Part shown: positions 45,665-54,330 of the stretch, one piece after another
Numbering within the stretch: position 1 is the first letter of the stretch
Layout: each line of letters starts with the position of its first letter
DNA from: Mycolicibacter heraklionensis
Lineage (GTDB): Bacteria; Actinomycetota; Actinomycetes; Mycobacteriales; Mycobacteriaceae
Direction of reading: 5' to 3'
Assembly (NCBI RefSeq): GCF_001021505.1
Contig: NZ_LDPO01000012.1
Location: forward strand, 94,900 to 158,899
DNA length: 64,000 bases
Made by a program: the position numbers and the translations under genes
The notes under the pieces: model-generated
What the model saw: the letters and a program-made list of their open reading frames with translations, nothing else
The model's database searches: none
Told to the model about the DNA's origin: nothing

Positions 45665-47400
45665 TCCGCACCCTGATCCGGCTGATTCCGCAGGACCGCC
45701 GCGGTCGGATGTTCGGCTACGCCGCGCTGACGCTGGTGTCGGTAGCGGTACGGGCGGCGGGAACCGTGCTGCTGGTCCCGCTGGTGAGCGCGCTGTTCTC
45801 CGAAACCCCGAGCCGGGCGGTGGCCTGGTTGGGTTGGCTGACCGTGGCGACTGTCGCGGGCTGGCTGATCGACTTCGTCTGCGCCCGAATCGGATTCGAC
45901 CTGGGATTCGCCGTCCTCGATCACACTCAACATGACGTGGCCGACCGGCTGCCCGGCGTCCGGTTGGGCTGGTTCACCGCGGACAACACGGCGGACGCGC
46001 GACAGGCGATCGCAGCCACCGGTCCCGAACTGGTGAGCCTGGTGGTCAATCTGCTGACCCCGCTGATCAGCGCGATCCTGCTGCCGCCGGCGATCGCAGT
46101 GGCCCTGCTCGGGGTGTCCTGGCAGCTGGGCTTGGCCGCCCTAGGCGGGGTGCCGCTGCTGCTGGGGGCGCTGTGGGCATCCAACCGGCTCAGCGCCCGC
46201 GCGGACGCCGCGGCCGGCGACGCCAACACCGCTCTGACCGAACGGATCATCGAGTTCGCCCGCACCCAGCAGGCGCTGCGCGCGGCGCGGCGCGTCGAAC
46301 CCGAGCGCAGCACCGTCGGACAGGCGCTGAGCGCCCAGCATGGCGCGGCGATGCGGCTGCTGCTCATGCAGATTCCGGGGCAGCTGCTGTTCAGTCTGGC
46401 CAGCCAGGGCGCGTTGATCCTGTTTGCCGGAACCACCACCGCGCTGACCGTGACCGGCACGCTGAGCGTTCCCGAGGCCATCGCGTTGATCGTCGTGGCG
46501 GCTCGCTACCTGGAACCCTTCACCGTGATCAGCGAGCTGGCGCCTGCCCTGGAGTCGACGCGGGCCTCCCTCGAGCGGATCCGTGCCGTGCTCACCGCGC
46601 CGGAGGTGACGGTCGGAACCAGCCGGCTACCCGACCGTGGCGATGCGCCGCGCATCGAGTTCGACGACGTCACGTTCGGCTACGACCCAGCGGGCCCACC
46701 GGTGCTCGACCGGGTGAGCTTCACGCTGGAGCCCGGCACCACGACGGCTATCGTCGGGCCCTCCGGATCGGGCAAGAGCACCATTCTGTCCCTGATCGCC
46801 GGGCTGCATGAGCCGACCGGCGGCCGGGTGCTGCTGGACGGGGTGGATGCCGCCGGGCTGGATGCCCCGTCGCGGCGGGCCGCCAGCAGCGTGGTGTTCC
46901 AGCATCCCTACCTACTCGACGGCACGATCCGCGACAACGTGCTGGTCGGAGACCCCGAGGCCGATCAAGAGACCTTTGGGCGGGCCACCGAATTGGCTCG
47001 CGTCGACGAGCTGGTCGCCCGGTTGCCCGACGGCGCCGGCACCAGGGTGGGCGAAGCCGGCGCGGCGTTGTCCGGCGGTGAGCGTCAACGGGTCAGCATC
47101 GCCCGTGCCCTGCTCAAACCCGCACCGGTGCTGTTGGTCGACGAGGCGACCAGCGCCCTGGACACCGAGAACGAGGCGGCGATCGTCGCCGCCCTGAGCT
47201 CCGAACTGCGCCCGCGCACCCGGGTGATCGTCGCGCACCGGCTGGCCAGCATCTCCCAGGCCGACCGCGTGCTGTTCATCGATGACGGCCGAGTGGTCGA
47301 AGACGGCACGATCGATGAATTGCGAGCGGCCGGTGGACGTTTCGATGAGTTCTGGCGACAGCAAACCGATGCCGCGGGATGGCAGATCCACGCCGGCTAG
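45661..47400 (+). CDS. irtB: Siderophore ABC importer IrtB
   Basis: The 579-residue half-transporter is the partner of IrtA, with six transmembrane helices and an ATPase carrying [25 protein letters not shown] and [17 protein letters not shown]. It starts at the ATG of ATGA overlapping irtA. In M. tuberculosis irtAB are apart from the main mbt cluster; here they are inside it. Confidence 0.93.
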   Translation: MIRTLIRLIPQDRRGRMFGYAALTLVSVAVRAAGTVLLVPLVSALFSETPSRAVAWLGWLTVATVAGWLIDFVCARIGFDLGFAVLDHTQHDVADRLPGVRLGWFTADNTADARQAIAATGPELVSLVVNLLTPLISAILLPPAIAVALLGVSWQLGLAALGGVPLLLGALWASNRLSARADAAAGDANTALTERIIEFARTQQALRAARRVEPERSTVGQALSAQHGAAMRLLLMQIPGQLLFSLASQGALILFAGTTTALTVTGTLSVPEAIALIVVAARYLEPFTVISELAPALESTRASLERIRAVLTAPEVTVGTSRLPDRGDAPRIEFDDVTFGYDPAGPPVLDRVSFTLEPGTTTAIVGPSGSGKSTILSLIAGLHEPTGGRVLLDGVDAAGLDAPSRRAASSVVFQHPYLLDGTIRDNVLVGDPEADQETFGRATELARVDELVARLPDGAGTRVGEAGAALSGGERQRVSIARALLKPAPVLLVDEATSALDTENEAAIVAALSSELRPRTRVIVAHRLASISQADRVLFIDDGRVVEDGTIDELRAAGGRFDEFWRQQTDAAGWQIHAG

Positions 47401-47480
47401 CGCCCAGCGGTGGTCGCAAGCGCGGCGGAGCCGGGCGCAGCGGGCCACTGCCATCGATTCAGCTGTGCGATCATTCCAGC

Positions 47481-48089
47481 GTGAACTCCGACGATGACCC
47501 CGAGGCCCGGATACGGGAATTGGAGCGCCCGCTGTCGGACTTCGCGGGGCCCGTGGAACTGACCGCCCCGTCCGTTGGCGCCGATTGGCAGGGGCCGCCG
47601 CGGTCTGGCACGGGCCGGGGAATCGCCATCGCGGTCAGCGTGGTGGCGGCGGTAGTGGTGATGTCCGCCGCGGTGGCGGTATTCCTGGTCTCCCGTGGCT
47701 CGACCAGCACCGCGCCGGGGCGCGCCACCATGCCCAGCGGTGGCGCTGCCGCGTCGTCGTCGGAACCGGCGCCCGTTCCGGCGCCGCCGGTCGCAGCGTC
47801 GCCTGCTATCCCGGTGCCGGACAGCAGTGTCACCATCACCATCGCCGGGGCCGGGGAGAACAAGACCCTGGCCTGCGCCGGGCGCTACGTCTCCGTGAGT
47901 GGGGTCAGAAACACGGTGGAACTCACCGGCCAGTGCGCCGGTCTGACAGTGTCCGGTATCGGCAACGTCATCACCGTGGACGCAACGCCCAAGGTCACGG
48001 CATCGGGTCTCAACAACCGGGTCACCTACCGCTCCGGTAACCCGGTGATAAGCACCTCGGGGTTCGACAACGTCGTCGAACGGGGTTAA
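47481..48089 (+). CDS. DUF3060 single-span membrane protein
   Basis: The 202-residue protein has a cytoplasmic N-terminus, one membrane helix (GIAIAVSVVAAVVVMSAAVAVFLV, about residues 50-73), a Ser/Ala/Pro-rich linker and an extracytoplasmic repeat domain of the DUF3060 type. The VSGVRNTVELTGQCAGLTVSGIGNVITV pattern suggests a short parallel beta-helix. GTG 47481 is chosen as the start of VNSDDDPEARIREL. It is convergent with mbtA, 15 bp away, and unrelated to known siderophore functions. Confidence 0.7.
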   Translation: MNSDDDPEARIRELERPLSDFAGPVELTAPSVGADWQGPPRSGTGRGIAIAVSVVAAVVVMSAAVAVFLVSRGSTSTAPGRATMPSGGAAASSSEPAPVPAPPVAASPAIPVPDSSVTITIAGAGENKTLACAGRYVSVSGVRNTVELTGQCAGLTVSGIGNVITVDATPKVTASGLNNRVTYRSGNPVISTSGFDNVVERG

Positions 48090-48104
48090 GTCGGCGAATC
48101 CGGT

Positions 48105-49643
48105 TCAGCCGAGCTGGCGGACCAACGCTTTTTTGTCGATCTTGCCAACCGCCGTGGTAGGCAGCGCCGGTAGCGCCGCCAGCTGATCGACCCGGACGTG
48201 GGTGGCGACCCCGCACTCATCGAGATGGCGGTTCAGCTCTGTCAGCGTCAGGGGTGACCCCTTGAAAACAACTGCAGCGCACACTTTTTCGCCCAGGTAC
48301 TGATCCGACAGGCCGACCGCGGCAGCCGACCGAACCGCCGGATGCGTCAGCAGGTGCGTCTCCAGTTCGTCGGCAGCGATGTTCTCGCCGCCGCGAACGA
48401 TCACGTCCTTGATCCGCCCGGTCACCTCCAGATAACCGCCCGGCAGGCGGCGGACCCGGTCCCCGCTGCGGTAGAAACCGTCCGGGCTGAAGGATCGCGC
48501 GTTGGCCTCGGCCGCGTTGTAGTAGCCGTTGATCGTGTAGGGCCCGCGCACCAGCAGCTCACCCTCGGGTGCCTCGGCGCCGTCCTCGTCGACCACCCGC
48601 AGCTCGTCGTCGGCACACAATGGCCGGCCCTGCGTGGTGTCGAGCAACTCCGCTGCGTCGCCGGGCCGGGTGTAGCAGAGCAGCCCCTCGGCCATGCCGA
48701 ACACCTGCTGCAGGCCCGGCGTCAGTACCTCGCGAATCCGGCGGGCGTCGCCCGGCGCCAGTTTGGCGCCGCCGACCTGCAGCAACCGCAGCGTCGTCGG
48801 CTTCTGCGGCTCCCAGTCGCAGGCCTGCGCCCACAGCGTGGCCAACGCCGGCACCAGCGCGGTGACCGTCACCCGGTGGCGGGCGATGGTGGCGAACGCC
48901 GCCTCCGGGCTGGGGTCGGCGCCGAAGACGGTGGTCGCTCCCACCGACATGGCGCCCAGTAACCCCGGGCAGGCCAGCGGGAAATTGTGCGCGGCCGGCA
49001 ACGCCACCAGGTAGACGTCGTCGGTGGTCAGCTCGCATACCTGCGCGCTGGCGGTGGCGTTGTAGACGTAGTCGTCGTGGGTGCGGGGGATCAGCTTGGG
49101 CAGCCCGGTGGTTCCGCCGGAGACCAGCAGCAGTGCCGGTGTGGCCGGGTCGGGGGTGAATCGAGGCGGGGGAGAGCTGTCGGACGTTTCGTCGATGACG
49201 ATCCGCCGCAGGCCCAGTTCGGCAGCCATCGCCGGGTAGTCGAATCCCGCAGCGGCGTCAGGGATTACGATCCCGACCGCATCGCTGACCGCAGCCAGAT
49301 GCCCGATCTCGACAGCGCGATGGCCCGGTAGGCACAGCACCGGGATAGCGCCCACCCGCAGCAGCCCGAACAACGTGACCGCGAAGGTGCAACTGTTGGG
49401 CAACTGCAGCAGCACCCGGTCGCCGGCGCCGACCCCCAGCCGGTGCAAGCCCGCCGCGGCGTGATCGGCGGCCGCGTCCAGCTGCGTATACGACAACGTC
49501 GCGCCTCCATCGATCACCGCGGGACGCTCGGGCCAGCGCGCGGCGGCGTCGTCGAGCAGCGATGCCAACGGTCGTCCGCTCCAGTACCCGGCGGCCCGGT
49601 AGGCGGCGGCCCGCTCGTCGGGAAACGGTACGAACCCGTGCAT
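48105..49643 (-). CDS. mbtA: Salicyl-AMP ligase MbtA
   Basis: The 512-residue ANL enzyme activates salicylate and loads it onto the aryl carrier domain of MbtB. The P-loop region is LLLVSGGTTGLPKLIPRTH near residue 185. Further family motifs are FGMAEGLLCYTRPGD, YRSGDRVRRLPGGYLEVTGRIKDVIVRGGENI and a terminal TTAVGKIDKKAL with the catalytic lysine. It is divergent from mbtB across an IdeR-like box and matches Rv2384. Confidence 0.94.
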   Translation of the reverse strand: MHGFVPFPDERAAAYRAAGYWSGRPLASLLDDAAARWPERPAVIDGGATLSYTQLDAAADHAAAGLHRLGVGAGDRVLLQLPNSCTFAVTLFGLLRVGAIPVLCLPGHRAVEIGHLAAVSDAVGIVIPDAAAGFDYPAMAAELGLRRIVIDETSDSSPPPRFTPDPATPALLLVSGGTTGLPKLIPRTHDDYVYNATASAQVCELTTDDVYLVALPAAHNFPLACPGLLGAMSVGATTVFGADPSPEAAFATIARHRVTVTALVPALATLWAQACDWEPQKPTTLRLLQVGGAKLAPGDARRIREVLTPGLQQVFGMAEGLLCYTRPGDAAELLDTTQGRPLCADDELRVVDEDGAEAPEGELLVRGPYTINGYYNAAEANARSFSPDGFYRSGDRVRRLPGGYLEVTGRIKDVIVRGGENIAADELETHLLTHPAVRSAAAVGLSDQYLGEKVCAAVVFKGSPLTLTELNRHLDECGVATHVRVDQLAALPALPTTAVGKIDKKALVRQLG

Positions 49644-49697
49644 CTGTACTCCCTGGCTTTCCGACGACCGAACGTAGCTAGAGTAGCTTCAACGAAA

Positions 49698-49716
49698 TTA
49701 GGGCAGCCTAACGAAG
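49698..49716. promoter_or_regulatory. IdeR-like box between mbtA and mbtB
   Basis: TTAGGGCAGCCTAACGAAG matches the IdeR consensus at about 13 of 19 positions, with TTAGG and CTAAC as half-sites. It lies 15 bases before the mbtB start and 55 before mbtA on the other strand, so it could control both. The box in front of mbtT shares its TTAGGGCAGCCT. Confidence 0.7.
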
Positions 49717-49730
49717 GGTGGGGTGGCGCG

Positions 49731-52700
49731 GTGGGGCCGGAGGAGATTCGCGCGCAGGTCGCTGAGCTGCTCGGCGCCGACGTCAGCGCCGTCGACCCCG
49801 ACGCCGACCTGGTCGGACAGGGTCTGGACTCGATCCGGATGATGAGCCTCGCCGGCCGCTGGCGCAAACAGGGTCTTGACGTCGACTTCGCTGCGCTGGC
49901 CGCCGACCCCCGCATCGCCGCCTGGCAGGACCTGTTGGGCGAGCGGGGCGAACCCGCGCCGGTCACCGCCCCGACGGACGACCCGACGGACGCCTGCGCA
50001 CCGTTTCCGCTGGCTCCCATGCAGCACGCCATGTGGGTGGGACGCGACGACGACGTGGCGCTCGGCGGGGTGGCGGGACACCTTTACGTCGAGTTTGACG
50101 GGCCCGGCATTGATACGGACCGGCTGGCCGCCGCCGCAACCGCGCTGGCCGCCCGCCACCCGATGCTGCGGGTGGAATTCTCGCCCGACGGCACCCAGCG
50201 CATCCGGGCTGACGCCGAACTGCCCGTCGTGGTGCAGGATCTGCGCGGACTGGACGTCGCCGAGGTGGCCCAACGGCTGGACGCCACCAGGGTGGCGAAA
50301 TCGCATCAGCAACTCGACAACGCGGTCTTCGAGCTCACGGTGTCGTTGCTGCCGGACGGGACCGCGCGCCTGCACGTCGACCTGGACATGCAGGCCGCCG
50401 ACGCGATGAGTTACCGCACCCTGATGGCGGATCTGGCCGCCGCCTACCGGGGGGAGACGTTGCCGAAGCTGGGCTACACCTACCGGCAGTACCGCCACGC
50501 CACCGCCGACCGCGAGCCCGACGAGAGCCACCGCCAGTGGTGGGCGCAGCGCATCCCCGACCTGCCCGACCCGCCCAAGCTGCCGCCGCCCATAGGCGCC
50601 CCCGACGACCCGCGGCGCAGCACCCGGCGGTGGCACTGGCTGGACCCCGACACCCGCGACGCGCTGTTCGGCCAGGCGCGCGCCCACGGCGTCACCCCGG
50701 CCATGACCCTGGCCGCCTCGTTCTCCCACACCCTGGCCAGCTGGTCGGACGCACCGCGTTTCCTGCTCAACGTGCCGCTGTTCGGCCGGGAACCGTTGCA
50801 CGACGACGTGGATCGGCTGGTCGGTGATTTCACCTCGTCACTGCTACTGGATGTGGATCTGAGCCAGGCCAGCACCGGTGCGCAGCGCGCGCACGCGCTA
50901 CAGGACGCCATGCGGACCGCCGCCGCGCACGCCGACTATCCCGGCCTGGCGGTGCTGCGTGACCTGAGCCGGCATCGCGGCACGCAGGTGCTGGCGCCGG
51001 TGGTGTTCACCAGCGCACTGGGACTCGGGGAGCTGTTCGCCGACGAGGTCACCGGCGCGTTCGGCACTCCGGTCTGGATCATCTCCCAGGGCCCGCAGGT
51101 GCTGCTGGACGCCCAGGTCACCGAGTTCGACGGCGGCATCCTGGTGAACTGGGACGTGCGCGAGGAGATGTTCGCGCCCGGTGTCATCGACGCCATGTTC
51201 GCCCACCACCTCGCCGACCTGACCCGGCTGGCCGGCGGCGACGGCTGGGCGGAGCCGGCGCCGGCCGCGTTGCCCGCCGATCAGGCCCAGGTGCGGGAGT
51301 CGGTGAACGCGGGCACCGCCGACCCCAGCGGGGAAGCTTTGCAGGACGGCTTCTTTCGCCAGGCCGACCACGATCCCGAGGCGGTCGCGCTGCTGCACGG
51401 GTCGGGGGAGTTGAGCTACGGCCAGCTGCGCGATCAGGCGTTGGCGGTGTCCGCCGCCTTGCGGGAGCGCGGCGTGCGGCCTGCTGACACCGTGGCGCTG
51501 CTGGGGCCCAAAGGGGCAGAGCAGATCCCGGCGCTGCTGGGCATCCTGGCCGCCGGTGCGGTGTATCTGCCGATCGCGGCCGATCAGCCGCCCGAGCGCA
51601 GAGAACGCATCCTGGCGCTGGGCGGTGCCGTGCTGGCCCTGGTGACCGGGGAAGCGGTGCCGGAGTTGGATATTCCGGTGGTGGCTGTGTCCGATGCCGT
51701 GCAGCGACCCGGTGTTATGGAACCGGTGCGCACCGATCCGTCCGAGCTGGCCTATGTGGTGTTCACCTCCGGCTCCACCGGCGAGCCCAAGGGCGTCGAG
51801 GTCACCCACGACGCCGCCATGAACACTGTCGAAACACTCAGCGCCCGTTTCGGATTCGGTCCACAGGACCGCAGTCTGGCCCTGCTGACCCTGGACGCCG
51901 ACATGTCGGTGCTCGACGTCTTCGCCATGCTGCGCGCCGGTGCGGCGATCGCGATGGTCGACGAGGCCGACCGGCGCAGCCCCGAGGTGTGGGCGCAGCT
52001 GGTGGCTCGGCACCGGGTCAGTGTGCTCAACCTGATGCCGGGGGCGCTGGAGATGTTGGCCGCCACGGGCGGCGAACTGTCGTCGGTGCGGGCGGTGCTG
52101 ACCGGAGGCGACTGGGTGCGCCCCGAGCTGGCGCGACGATTTGCCGCCGCGGCACCCGGGGTGCGGTTCGCCGGGCTGGGCGGGGCCACCGAAACCGCCA
52201 TCCATGCCACTATCTGCGAGGTCGAGGGTGAACCGCCGGCGCAGTGGGCCTCGGTGCCCTACGGCATCCCGCTGCCCAATATCGCCTGCCGGGTCGTCGG
52301 CGCCGACGGAGCCGACCGTCCGGACTGGGTGGCCGGCGAACTGTGGGTTGCCGGGCGCGGTATCGCCTCGGGGTATCGCGGCCGGCCCGATCTGACCGCC
52401 GAGAAGTTCGTCGAGTACGACGCCCGAACCTGGTATCGCACCGGCGATCTGGCCCGCTACCAGTCCGACGGCACCCTGGAATTCGTCGGTCGCGCCGATC
52501 ACCGGGTCAAGATCAGCGGCTACCGGATTGAGCTCGGCGAGGTCGAATCCGCGCTGCGCCGCTTGCCCGGGGTTGCCGAGGCGGTGGTGGTGGCGCTGCC
52601 CGAGCCCGGCGGGCGTGAGGTGTTGGCGGCTGCGGTGCGCACCGGCGACCCCGCGGTGAGCGTTGCCGGATTGCAGGCCGGGCTGGCCCAGTCGCTGCCC

Positions 52701-53153
52701 GAGCACATGATTCCTCTTCAGCTGCACGTGGTTTCGGCGATTCCCTACACCGTATCCGGCAAGATCGACCGGCGGGCGGTGACGGCCGAGCTGGCCGCGG
52801 CCATGGCGGCCGGTGACGGCTACCGCGAGCCGGTTGGTCCGCTGCAGCGCGCCCTGGCCGCGATCGTCGCCGAGGTACTCGGCGCCGCCCGGGTCGGAGC
52901 CGACGACGACTTCTTCGCCCTGGGCGGCGATTCGGTGCTGGCCACCGCCGCCGTGTCACGCATCCGCACCTGGCTGGACGCCCCCGGCGCGGTGGTCGCC
53001 GACATCTTCGCGACCCGCACCGTGGCAGGGCTGGCTTCGCGGCTGGCTGCTGCCGAGGCCGATCCGGGACGGTTGGACGCGGTGGCGGAGGTGTATTTGG
53101 AGGTGGCGCAACTGGATGCGGCCGACGTGCTGGCGGCGATCGGCGAGGAGTGA
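49731..53153 (+). CDS. mbtB: Mycobactin NRPS MbtB (ArCP-Cy-A-PCP, no thioesterase)
   Basis: The 1140-residue NRPS joins salicylate to a cyclised Ser/Thr to give the hydroxyphenyl-oxazoline of mycobactin. Domains in order are an aryl carrier protein (GLDSIRMM, serine 34) and a heterocyclisation domain (HVDLDMQAADAM near 215, the D-x4-D of Cy domains). An adenylation domain follows (FTSGSTGEPKG near 677, then GGATETAIHATICEVEG) and a peptidyl carrier (DDFFALGGDSVLATAA near 1065). The chain ends soon after, without the C-terminal thioesterase present in longer MbtB proteins; the thioesterase is separate at 58301. GTG 49731 is the first start after the IdeR-like box. It matches Rv2383c. Confidence 0.92.
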   Translation: MGPEEIRAQVAELLGADVSAVDPDADLVGQGLDSIRMMSLAGRWRKQGLDVDFAALAADPRIAAWQDLLGERGEPAPVTAPTDDPTDACAPFPLAPMQHAMWVGRDDDVALGGVAGHLYVEFDGPGIDTDRLAAAATALAARHPMLRVEFSPDGTQRIRADAELPVVVQDLRGLDVAEVAQRLDATRVAKSHQQLDNAVFELTVSLLPDGTARLHVDLDMQAADAMSYRTLMADLAAAYRGETLPKLGYTYRQYRHATADREPDESHRQWWAQRIPDLPDPPKLPPPIGAPDDPRRSTRRWHWLDPDTRDALFGQARAHGVTPAMTLAASFSHTLASWSDAPRFLLNVPLFGREPLHDDVDRLVGDFTSSLLLDVDLSQASTGAQRAHALQDAMRTAAAHADYPGLAVLRDLSRHRGTQVLAPVVFTSALGLGELFADEVTGAFGTPVWIISQGPQVLLDAQVTEFDGGILVNWDVREEMFAPGVIDAMFAHHLADLTRLAGGDGWAEPAPAALPADQAQVRESVNAGTADPSGEALQDGFFRQADHDPEAVALLHGSGELSYGQLRDQALAVSAALRERGVRPADTVALLGPKGAEQIPALLGILAAGAVYLPIAADQPPERRERILALGGAVLALVTGEAVPELDIPVVAVSDAVQRPGVMEPVRTDPSELAYVVFTSGSTGEPKGVEVTHDAAMNTVETLSARFGFGPQDRSLALLTLDADMSVLDVFAMLRAGAAIAMVDEADRRSPEVWAQLVARHRVSVLNLMPGALEMLAATGGELSSVRAVLTGGDWVRPELARRFAAAAPGVRFAGLGGATETAIHATICEVEGEPPAQWASVPYGIPLPNIACRVVGADGADRPDWVAGELWVAGRGIASGYRGRPDLTAEKFVEYDARTWYRTGDLARYQSDGTLEFVGRADHRVKISGYRIELGEVESALRRLPGVAEAVVVALPEPGGREVLAAAVRTGDPAVSVAGLQAGLAQSLPEHMIPLQLHVVSAIPYTVSGKIDRRAVTAELAAAMAAGDGYREPVGPLQRALAAIVAEVLGAARVGADDDFFALGGDSVLATAAVSRIRTWLDAPGAVVADIFATRTVAGLASRLAAAEADPGRLDAVAEVYLEVAQLDAADVLAAIGEE

Positions 53154-53212
53154 GCCCGGGGGTTTGCCGATTCGCCGGGCGATGACCCCCAAACTCAATT
53201 CTCGCTCGGGCC

Positions 53213-53340
53213 GGCGATCGGCTCGCGGCCAATTCCGGAATAGGGACTTCCCGCATCCGTTTTCGCGCGCCCTAGCAGCTCTGCCAGTAGTCCTTGATCC
53301 CGCCGCGAGTACGGATCGGCTCGACTAGCGCCCGCTCGTG
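53213..53340 (-). pseudogene. Decayed copy of the SnoaL-like gene at 57703
   Basis: 53213-53270 aligns closely with 57742-57799, and 53271-53340 with about 57910-57978, on the same strand, by eye at roughly 80 percent identity. The middle (about 110 bases) and both ends of the gene are missing and no frame remains open. It lies 60 bp after mbtB. With the intact gene it brackets the copper operon and cutinase region. Confidence 0.7.
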
Positions 53341-53417
53341 CGCTTATCAGGTCGCGTTCGATAAGTCACAGTTGCCACCGGTTTGCCGGGGTTGTACAGT
53401 CGAACCCTACATACCCA

Positions 53418-53432
53418 TACCCCGTGTGGGTA
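53418..53432 (+). promoter_or_regulatory. RicR-type copper operator
   Basis: TACCCCGTGTGGGTA is a perfect TACCC-N5-GGGTA palindrome, the published motif of the mycobacterial copper repressor RicR. It is flanked by a further CATACCC at 53410-53416. It lies 74 bases before the first gene of the copper operon. Confidence 0.8.
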
Positions 53433-53505
53433 TAAATCGAGCAGGTTTGCGGGGGAGTTGGTCGGGCTAACGGGCTGGTTCCGCCAGTGCCGGAAGGAGT
53501 CGAAA

Positions 53506-53814
53506 ATGGGGATCGTCAACAAACTTGGCCGTGTCGTGCGCGAGCGCCGGCGTGCGATGGCGGCCGCCTTGGCCGTCGTCGGCGTCACGGCGGGAGTCTT
53601 TTTCGTCGGAGCCTGGGCTGGGTCCTCTGGCGCGGTTACGCTGGGACCGGTAGCGGTCGCCGCGCCTCATGCCCCGAATGCGCCTTCGCCCAACGGGTCC
53701 GAGCACGACGGCGGGGGTTCACACAAGTCGGGTCCGGGAATGTCTCACCACAAGATGTCCCCAGGCATGCCGATGGACAAGCAGATGCCAGACAAAAGGT
53801 GCTGCGACAAATAG
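53506..53814 (+). CDS. Small exported His/Met-rich protein of the copper operon
   Basis: The 102-residue protein begins MGIVNKLGRVVRERRRAMAA, basic followed by a hydrophobic helix (AAALAVVGVTAGVFFVGAWAG, about 19-40) that could be a signal or anchor. The C-terminal half is rich in His, Met, Gly, Ser and Lys (HKSGPGMSHHKMSPGMPMDKQ) and ends RCCDK. These thioether, imidazole and thiol groups would suit Cu(I) binding outside the membrane. GGAAGGAG precedes ATG 53506. It is downstream of the RicR-type operator and upstream of a DUF2231-like protein and a P1B ATPase. I recognise no named family. Confidence 0.75.
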   Translation: MGIVNKLGRVVRERRRAMAAALAVVGVTAGVFFVGAWAGSSGAVTLGPVAVAAPHAPNAPSPNGSEHDGGGSHKSGPGMSHHKMSPGMPMDKQMPDKRCCDK

Positions 53815-53835
53815 TAATTCGCGATCTGAGGTGAG

Positions 53836-54330
53836 ATGACCGTGCTAACCACAATCGGCGGTCTACCTGCGCACCCACTGGTCGCGCATCTGGCAGCAGT
53901 CATGATCTTCGTAACGGCCGTGCTGGCGATCGTGGTGGTCTTCTGGCCCGCGGCGCGCCGCCGAATCGGTGGACCGCTGTTGTTCGTGGCGGCCGGGACC
54001 CTGATGGCAATCCCGCTGACGACGGGGGCCGGAAACTGGCTGCAAAGCCAGGTGATGGGCAGCGCGGTTCTCCAGGTACACGCGCGGTTGGGCGGTCAGA
54101 TCATCGTTTGGTCGGCGCTGTTGATGATCGCGCTGATCTGCTGGTGGGCTGGGCACACTCCGCTGTTCGCCGATGTGGTGGGTGCCCTGCCGCTCGCTGT
54201 GCGTCGCATCGGCATCGCGATCGCCGGAACGGGAACCGTGCTGTCGGCCGTTGCTTCCGTCTGGCTCGTGGTGCGCATTGGCCACACCGGTGCTCAAGCG
54301 GTCTGGGGTTCGATGGGGTGTTGCGCATGA
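53836..54330 (+). CDS. DUF2231-like four-helix membrane protein
   Basis: The 164-residue protein has about four transmembrane helices. It starts ATG 53836 with [20 protein letters not shown], the histidine-proline motif typical of DUF2231, then further spans ([41 protein letters not shown]). It ends with a pair of cysteines (GSMGCCA). Its stop overlaps the copper ATPase start by 4 bp (ATGA), implying joint function. The role is unknown; histidines near the membrane and the C-terminal Cys pair could bind copper. Confidence 0.75.
   Translation: MTVLTTIGGLPAHPLVAHLAAVMIFVTAVLAIVVVFWPAARRRIGGPLLFVAAGTLMAIPLTTGAGNWLQSQVMGSAVLQVHARLGGQIIVWSALLMIALICWWAGHTPLFADVVGALPLAVRRIGIAIAGTGTVLSAVASVWLVVRIGHTGAQAVWGSMGCCA

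Noticed and set aside
49443..49730. N-terminal extension of MbtB by 96 codons
   Set aside because: It would run through mbtA coding sequence and the IdeR-like box. The aryl carrier domain begins normally at GTG 49731.
50898..52727. 609-codon minus-strand frame over mbtB
   Set aside because: It is antisense to the adenylation domain of MbtB and rich in Gln/Arg/His/Gly as expected for a shadow frame.
54108..54326. N-terminal extension of the copper ATPase by 73 codons
   Set aside because: The extension overlaps the DUF2231-like gene in another frame; the ATGA overlap at 54327 and the His-rich metal-binding N-terminus that follows fit a start there.
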